Position numbers and translations under genes: made by a program. A stretch of 64,000 bases of DNA from Chloroflexota bacterium. Lineage in GTDB: Bacteria; Chloroflexota; Anaerolineae; Anaerolineales; Villigracilaceae. A model generated the notes under the pieces. It ran no database searches. It saw nothing but the letters and a program-made list of their open reading frames with translations, and was not told the DNA's origin. Within the stretch, counting starts at the first letter, position 1, and the number at the start of each line of letters is the position of its first letter. This document shows positions 59,321-64,000 of the stretch, in pieces. The DNA lies in assembly GCA_019873655.1 (NCBI GenBank), contig JAIOAU010000001.1:147984-211983 (forward strand), read 5' to 3'.

Positions 59321-59340
59321 GAAAATCGGCGGTGTAGAAA
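59313..59340 (+). repeat. Left copy of an imperfect direct repeat flanking the methyltransferase gene
   Basis: TCAAGTGAGA...GGCGGT...AG.AA; 22 of 28 bases match the copy at 60472-60499. Confidence 0.5.
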
Positions 59341-59399
59341 TGACCGCCCTTGCCCGGCGCGCCCGCGCCAGGTGGCAATTTCATTCCCCGCCGCGGCGA

Positions 59400-59427
59400 T
59401 TGCTCAGGCCCCATCTTCTGCTATAAT
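59400..59427 (+). promoter_or_regulatory. Promoter of the methyltransferase gene
   Basis: TTGCTC (59400-59405), 16 bases, TATAAT (59422-59427). The start point is near 59434, about 33 bases before the GTG. Confidence 0.6.
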
Positions 59428-59466
59428 GGCCGGGTCAAGTTGACGAGAGTCTTAGGAGAAACCAAA

Positions 59467-60375
59467 GTGAGCCTTTCCCGACGGGCATTGCGTTCCCTGA
59501 TCAACTCGCTGCGAAAAGCGCGGGATACGTTGCACGGCTTGCGGGTTGCCGGGCTGAAAGGCGCGCTCAGCGCGGTTCGCGCCCGGCTGAAGGAGTCCGT
59601 CAGACAGGCCAGGGACGACCTCTTCGGAACCGAACCCATGTTCCGTTATGCTACCTGCAACGACCTGGTCAACCTGATGGCAAAATACCCGCAGTATTGC
59701 CGCATAGACCGCGAGTCGGATCGCAGCCCTGCCTACGGTCTGAAAGCGGCTGGCACGCTCTTCTGCGCCGCCAAGATTGTCGCCCTCGCGCCGAGACGCG
59801 TCCTCGAAATCGGCCCCGGTTGGAACACTCACTTCGACTCGCACTTTGGCGCCGAACTGGAATACTGGATGATTGACGATGCCACCAGTATCGGAGAGAC
59901 CGACGCCAGCAAGGAGAAATTCGAAGCCGCCGTCCGCAGCCGCCAACACACCCGCTTCGTCCGCGGCTTCTTGGGGGACTTTCTGCCCGAACTGCCGGAC
60001 GAATACTTCGATCTCGTCTTTTCGATTTCCACCATCGAACATGTCCCTCCCGGCCAAAAGCAAAAGTTCTACCGAGACATGTTCCGGGTGCTCAAGCCGG
60101 GCGGGTATATCGCCCACTCGATTGACCTCGCCGACGAATTCTTGGGCCGCGCCGAATTCGAGGCCATCAAACAGGCCGGCTTCCTGCTGCCCAGGCAGCC
60201 GGACCTGCGCATCCGCGTCCGCCCCTCAGAGGGCGACCCCACCCTGTTCGAGGATTTTTGGACGGTCTTTCATGCCTACCTGGGATTGAACCGCCCCGAC
60301 AAGTGGACTAATCTCCAGGAAATCCCCGGCCACTATCCTACCATCTTCGTCTTCGGACAGAAGCCGGCGGCGTGA
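59467..60375 (+). CDS. Class I SAM-dependent methyltransferase
   Basis: 302 residues from a GTG start at 59467 (TTAGGAG, 8 bases upstream). An N-terminal basic helical stretch (1-55) is followed by the SAM fold: VLEIGPGWNTHFD (motif I, about 107-119), YWMIDDATS, FDLVFSISTIEHVPP (motif IV-like, about 184-198) and LKPGGYIAHSID. The substrate is unknown; similar proteins occur in cell-surface sugar loci. It is a single transcription unit between imperfect direct repeats. Confidence 0.8.
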   Translation: MSLSRRALRSLINSLRKARDTLHGLRVAGLKGALSAVRARLKESVRQARDDLFGTEPMFRYATCNDLVNLMAKYPQYCRIDRESDRSPAYGLKAAGTLFCAAKIVALAPRRVLEIGPGWNTHFDSHFGAELEYWMIDDATSIGETDASKEKFEAAVRSRQHTRFVRGFLGDFLPELPDEYFDLVFSISTIEHVPPGQKQKFYRDMFRVLKPGGYIAHSIDLADEFLGRAEFEAIKQAGFLLPRQPDLRIRVRPSEGDPTLFEDFWTVFHAYLGLNRPDKWTNLQEIPGHYPTIFVFGQKPAA

Positions 60376-60471
60376 TTGGGGCGCACAGGATGGCCGCCAG
60401 AATCGCGCCGCGGACCAGACGGCTGCTGGACTGGACGGTTGTTCTATACCGCCAGCGCCTGCCGCCCGCGT

Positions 60472-60499
60472 TCAAGTGAGAGGATTGGCGGTTCAGGAA
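60472..60499 (+). repeat. Right copy of the imperfect direct repeat
   Basis: See the copy at 59313-59340. Together they bracket the methyltransferase gene and its promoter, about 1.16 kb apart. Confidence 0.5.
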
Positions 60500-60524
60500 C
60501 AGGGCTGTGCTACAGTTGCCATTT

Positions 60525-60558
60525 AATGACCGCTGGATTTGGCGGTCATTCTGTTTTT
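60525..60558 (+). terminator. Intrinsic terminator before the restriction-modification pair
   Basis: AATGACCGC (60525-60533) pairs with GCGGTCATT (60542-60550) around an 8-base loop, followed by CTGTTTTT. It lies 150 bases after the methyltransferase stop. Confidence 0.8.
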
Positions 60559-60600
60559 AAAAATGCTTTTGAGACAGTCCCGCACGTATTGGGCTCGCTC

Positions 60601-61524
60601 TCACAAATAGGGTTGAAGTGTATAAGCAGTTATATCTTTCTGCCCCTGTTTGTAAACCAGCAAAATGCGCTCCTCTTCAAAGCGAATAAAAATGTCCACT
60701 GTGTCTCTATTCAAAGCGTGCGCGTCGGTTGCGGCTATTAAAGATTGAACTTCATGCAATGGGAGAAAAACCACTTTCCCTCTTGGCATAAGCAAGAAAC
60801 CGCTCCCATTTTTCAACTGAGCCAGTGATTTGCTTCCTCGGAAAGTAACCTGCCAGCCTTTTTCTTTCTTACTTCCTGGGCGGATGATGGTAGGTTGCCC
60901 GTCAATGGTGCTGTACAACGTTCCCCATTCCTGAACAGTATGTCCTTTTTGGATAAGCATTTTCTTGACATCGTCGAGGTAAACTTCATCATCCTGTCGC
61001 CCAGAAATAAAGCGAGAGACCTTTTCCTTGTTGGAAAGGAGCAGGTTGATTTCCTCCCGAAAAGCGTTCACCAGAACGGTTTGCTGCGCAGAGAGAACAG
61101 GGGCGCGTGTCGCCGAAGTGACCACTTCATAGCGATTTATCTTGAACAATCGAACCAGGTAATCTTCCAAGGCAAGGCGGACGTTTTCTTCAGTCAAATC
61201 CGATTGCGGCGAACTGCGGCCATCGTTGAAAAGTAGAGCGCGTTGCCAGTTCTTGATTTTCGGCTCTGGCGTTTTGATATGAGTCGCCAAACGAGTCGAG
61301 ATGTTTTCGGTCTGACCGATATACACCCTTTTATTTGGACGTTCATCTATCAGAACATAAACCCCTGGGATGGGTGCTTGGCTGATTTCTTGAATAACCT
61401 GCGAGAGCGCGGCTTCGGAACGAGGAAAATCCCACAGTCGCAAATTTCCTAGCAGCGTTCTGGCGCGCACGATTCCTAGACCGTTCGCGGGAATGCTCCA
61501 GTAGCCGAGGTCTTCTCTGGTCAT
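60601..61524 (-). CDS. GIY-YIG nuclease, candidate restriction endonuclease
   Basis: 307 residues. The GIY-YIG core covers about 52-130: GVY (54-56), VYIG (67-70), Arg78 (STRLATH) and a candidate catalytic Glu120. The remaining 170 residues are unlike anything I recognise and include SGRQDDEVYLDDVKKMLIQKG and a glycine-rich beta region. It is encoded three bases after a DNA methyltransferase gene and shares its low GC (around 50%), so a type II restriction role is likely, with precedents such as Eco29kI and Hpy188I in the GIY-YIG class. A DNA-repair role is possible. Confidence 0.72.
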   Translation of the reverse strand: MTREDLGYWSIPANGLGIVRARTLLGNLRLWDFPRSEAALSQVIQEISQAPIPGVYVLIDERPNKRVYIGQTENISTRLATHIKTPEPKIKNWQRALLFNDGRSSPQSDLTEENVRLALEDYLVRLFKINRYEVVTSATRAPVLSAQQTVLVNAFREEINLLLSNKEKVSRFISGRQDDEVYLDDVKKMLIQKGHTVQEWGTLYSTIDGQPTIIRPGSKKEKGWQVTFRGSKSLAQLKNGSGFLLMPRGKVVFLPLHEVQSLIAATDAHALNRDTVDIFIRFEEERILLVYKQGQKDITAYTLQPYL

Positions 61525-61527
61525 TGC

Positions 61528-62910
61528 CTAATCCTTTTTGAGTGTGACGATTGTTTCGCGCAGACGGTAACTGCGCACCTGACCCGAGCGCCGTTCACGC
61601 GCTTTTTCCAGTCGCTCGATGCGCAATCCCAAATCCTGGCCAATGCGAGCCAGAATCAAATCCGTAGGCACATATACATCTGCAATCAGGCTGTCGCCGA
61701 CCACCAGGATAAATCGCCCACCTGGACGGAGAATCTGAGCCACATTTCGCATCACCCGATACATATCATCAAAGTACTTGTGAACGATAGAGGGCATATC
61801 ATGCCGGCGATAATTCCCTCTGCGCTTGATATGAAAGACAATTTGTTCTTTGATCGTTTCAATCCAGGGATGGGTATAGGGTTCGGCCTGTTCGAAGGAA
61901 CGGATGAGGCCTTTGGAGACATTATCGCACACAACCATTTCATCTTTGATATGTTTCAACTCTCGGTGACTCTGTCCATACCCTAGCCAGCCCATTTCGA
62001 TTTTGTAGTTCATCACGTAATCCAGGCCGTTCATATAGGGTGGAGAAGTGATAATCAAATCACACGGATCATCCGGTCGCGTTTGCATCGAATTCCCCCA
62101 GAGAACCTCCGCTGGCGTATCAAGGCAACCGGCATACCGGCTCTGACAGAGGCGCAAATCGTCAGTAATCTGTTGAACTTTCTGGGAAAACAGCCGCATC
62201 GGAGCGTCGTCTTCCACGACTTTTTTTGGCGCGTAGCCGAGACACGGCGCGCGTTTCAAATTGCTGCTATCTACCAGAATCGAAGCAAAGGCCAGCAGCA
62301 ACAAGTCTTTGATTTGGGCATCCTCTTCATCCCCAGGCCGAAAAGAGTCAATGCCCCCTTTCAACCGCCTGAGATGAAAAAGCACTTGGGGGCGAAACTG
62401 GGTTTCTGATTTTAGGAAAGGAGGGGGATCGGCTAGCGTCTGGCTGGCCAGCACGCCATCGGCGATCGCGAAGAGTCTCTCTACAGACACTTTCCAGGAA
62501 TTAACCTTTGTGCGAGCAATGAAGTGCAATAAGGGATTTAACTCAATTCCCCACGACGACACCCCATTCATCTTTGCCTGCACCAGAACCGTGCCACTCC
62601 CGGCAAAGGGATCCAGGACAACCGGATTCGCATACTCATGACGGTATCGCTCCAGCGTACGTTGGACAAAACTAGCCGAAAACCCTTGCACGTAAGGCGA
62701 CCAGCGGTGAACTGGCTCTGCCGTATTCGGCTGGAATTGAATGGCTTGCGGAGCGGGAATGAGTTCCTGTCCCAGTGCAGCCAGGTACGGGCGCGCGTCC
62801 TCATCAGCGCTACCATATTGCTTGGGCGAACGCAATACGTTTTTGCGACGCGCTGTCAACTCAGTAACTGTCGTTAGATCGAAAAGGGTTTCCTGAAGAG
62901 GCCTGCTCAT
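61528..62910 (-). CDS. DNA (N4-cytosine or N6-adenine) methyltransferase
   Basis: 460 residues. SAM motif I is DPFAGSGTVLVQAKMNG (residues 100-116) and the catalytic motif IV is TSPPYMNGLDYV (288-299); the SPPY form favours N4-cytosine. About 170 residues between the two motifs could hold the target-recognition domain. LRPGGRFILVVGDSL lies near the C-terminus. The composition is clearly lower in GC than the flanking genes, suggesting transfer together with the GIY-YIG gene. Confidence 0.82.
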   Translation of the reverse strand: MSRPLQETLFDLTTVTELTARRKNVLRSPKQYGSADEDARPYLAALGQELIPAPQAIQFQPNTAEPVHRWSPYVQGFSASFVQRTLERYRHEYANPVVLDPFAGSGTVLVQAKMNGVSSWGIELNPLLHFIARTKVNSWKVSVERLFAIADGVLASQTLADPPPFLKSETQFRPQVLFHLRRLKGGIDSFRPGDEEDAQIKDLLLLAFASILVDSSNLKRAPCLGYAPKKVVEDDAPMRLFSQKVQQITDDLRLCQSRYAGCLDTPAEVLWGNSMQTRPDDPCDLIITSPPYMNGLDYVMNYKIEMGWLGYGQSHRELKHIKDEMVVCDNVSKGLIRSFEQAEPYTHPWIETIKEQIVFHIKRRGNYRRHDMPSIVHKYFDDMYRVMRNVAQILRPGGRFILVVGDSLIADVYVPTDLILARIGQDLGLRIERLEKARERRSGQVRSYRLRETIVTLKKD

Positions 62911-62944
62911 TGAGAGCGATTATACATGAAACTAGGCATTCTAC

Positions 62945-62985
62945 AGAGGCCAGGCTTCTTGTAAAAAACCTGGCCTCTCGTTTTT
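62945..62985. terminator. Hairpin between the methyltransferase and ABC permease genes
   Basis: AGAGGCCAGG (62945-62954) pairs with CCTGGCCTCT (62969-62978), followed on the plus strand by CGTTTTTCG. The T-run is on the plus side while both neighbours are on the minus strand, so its role is unclear. It would separate the two minus-strand units as a roadblock hairpin. Confidence 0.5.
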
Positions 62986-63010
62986 CGACTGAGTCAATAG
63001 TTATCCTTTG

Positions 63011-64000
63011 TTACTCATACCTCAGCGCCTCGACGACCTGCAACCTGGCCGCCTGCCGAGCCGGGATGACCGCCGCCAGCGCGCCGAAGAGCAGACCGAC
63101 GGCAATCGCCGCCAGGACGCCCGCCAGCGGGAACTCGTAGGTCATCGGGAACATGACGCCGATTCCGGCGACGATGACATAGCCCAGGTACAGCCCGGCC
63201 AGGATGCCGAAGGCCGTCCCGACCGCCGCCAGGAGCAGCGCCTCGGCCACCACCAGGCGGCGCACCTGCTTGCGGGTCGCGCCCACGGCGCGCACCATGC
63301 CGATTTCGCGCGTCCGCTCGATGACGTTGATGGCCAGCGTGTTCATCATCGCAATCAGCGAGGGGATGGCCAGGAAGATGAGCAGGAGGAACATGACCGC
63401 CCAGACGGCGTTCATGTACTGCATCATGTCGTCAATGTATTTCTTGCCGGCCATGACGGTGAACTGCGGATAATCGGCGGCGATGGCCTTGATTTGGGCC
63501 TCCACGTCTTCGAGCGCCACGCCGGGCTTCAGGTTGAGCATGATGAAGACGTCATCCGTGCGGCCAAAGTCGGCGGCGAGGTTGGCCTGCGAGATGTAGG
63601 CCGTGACCACTTTGGCGTTCAGCAAGTCCACCGCCTCGGCGACGATGGTGTACGAGCGCGGACCTTCGGGCGTAGTCACCTCGACCGTATCGCCGACCTT
63701 CACGCCCAGGGTGGCGAGGAACGCGCCGTTGACAATCATGTTGCGGCCGGAGGCCAGGGCGGCGTAGGCTTCGGCCTCGTCTCCTTCGGTGAAGTCCAGC
63801 CCGGCGACCTGTGGGAAGGTCTGCGGGTCGAGGCCCAGCACCGAGACGGCCTGCCCGTTGATGGCTCCGGCGGCGAAGCGCAAACTGGCGACGGCCTCCA
63901 CGCCTTCCACCTCCCCCAGGCGGGCGGCAAAGTCGGGACTTGCGCCCAGATCGCTGTTCCAGACGGCGACCGAGGGCGGGATGAAGAGATAGTCGCTGCC
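63011..64000 (-). CDS. FtsX-like ABC transporter permease, C-terminal part (runs off window)
   Basis: The frame is open from the window edge (begins GSDYLFIPPSVAVWN) to a stop at 63011, 329 residues visible; the N-terminus is missing. The extracytoplasmic MacB-like domain (about the first 180 visible residues) is followed by three membrane helices of the FtsX domain (AVWAVMFLLLIFLAIPSLIAMMNTLAINVIERTREIGMVRAVGATRKQ; then AEALLLAAVGTAFGILAGLYLGY; then GVLAAIAVGLLFGALAAVIPARQAARLQVVEALRYE). It belongs to MacB/LolCE-type lipoprotein or peptide exporters. Confidence 0.88.
   Translation of the reverse strand, partial: GSDYLFIPPSVAVWNSDLGASPDFAARLGEVEGVEAVASLRFAAGAINGQAVSVLGLDPQTFPQVAGLDFTEGDEAEAYAALASGRNMIVNGAFLATLGVKVGDTVEVTTPEGPRSYTIVAEAVDLLNAKVVTAYISQANLAADFGRTDDVFIMLNLKPGVALEDVEAQIKAIAADYPQFTVMAGKKYIDDMMQYMNAVWAVMFLLLIFLAIPSLIAMMNTLAINVIERTREIGMVRAVGATRKQVRRLVVAEALLLAAVGTAFGILAGLYLGYVIVAGIGVMFPMTYEFPLAGVLAAIAVGLLFGALAAVIPARQAARLQVVEALRYE

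Noticed and set aside
1-64000. tRNA, rRNA, selenocysteine sites and insertion sequences
   Set aside because: No tRNA T-arm-like words in gene gaps, no rRNA-like stretches and no transposase motifs were seen by eye; a covariance or profile search could still reveal something small.

Overview
The window reads as about 64 kb of chromosome from a high-GC (roughly 65%) bacterium, most likely a member of the Chloroflexota close to the Anaerolineae. This is inferred from gene content and style rather than from any rRNA. The signs are proline/threonine-rich lipoproteins after a Cys lipobox, YCF48/BNR-type lipoproteins, a mevalonate-type isoprenoid decarboxylase, 2-oxoacid and indolepyruvate ferredoxin oxidoreductases, a T-box leader on pheST, and many short dispersed palindromes. 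No rRNA, tRNA, CRISPR array or insertion sequence was found.

Layout. 0-5.3 kb: a truncated CASTOR/POLLUX-like ion channel, divergent from a UPF0173 hydrolase, then two lipoproteins and a thiolase. 5.5-8.2 kb: a four-subunit 2-oxoacid:ferredoxin oxidoreductase. 8.3-10.4 kb: a small accessory island with a HepT/MntA-type toxin-antitoxin pair and a DUF4062 protein whose NTPase core is missing. 10.6-13.1 kb: indolepyruvate:ferredoxin oxidoreductase (iorB, iorA). 13.2-20.8 kb: diguanylate cyclase, papain-like amidase, epimerase, DNA glycosylase, fabI, bactofilin, DegT aminotransferase, a PH-domain membrane protein and DUF92. 21-27.7 kb (minus strand): nitroreductase, MntP, a nucleoside kinase, a ketopantoate reductase homologue, a histidine phosphatase/SCO1664/DUF3090 trio and RNase Z. 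27.8-30.1 kb: a ROK protein and a PIG-L deacetylase behind a LacI-type operator. 30.6-34.6 kb: pheT and pheS under a T-box leader. 34.7-42.4 kb: metallopeptidases, radC, acylphosphatase, an AEC transporter, a HEAT protein and a site-2 protease.

The most notable block is 42.6-47.3 kb. A mevalonate-(di)phosphate decarboxylase gene stands head to head with UbiD-like decarboxylase, aconitase-X large subunit, aconitase-X small subunit and UbiX genes. The last four are the gene set of the archaeal anhydromevalonate-phosphate route to isopentenyl phosphate, so two alternative decarboxylating branches of the mevalonate pathway appear to sit back to back in a bacterium.

From 47.3 to 51.6 kb are a two-component system and a GT39 glycosyltransferase. 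From 51.7 to 59.3 kb a LacI-type operator precedes a probable cytoplasmic cello-oligosaccharide phosphorolysis operon: cellobiose phosphorylase, GH5, a second GH94, a cupin, and a solute-binding-protein homologue with no signal peptide. The right end holds a SAM methyltransferase, a lower-GC GIY-YIG nuclease/DNA methyltransferase pair that looks like an acquired restriction-modification system, and a truncated FtsX-like ABC permease.
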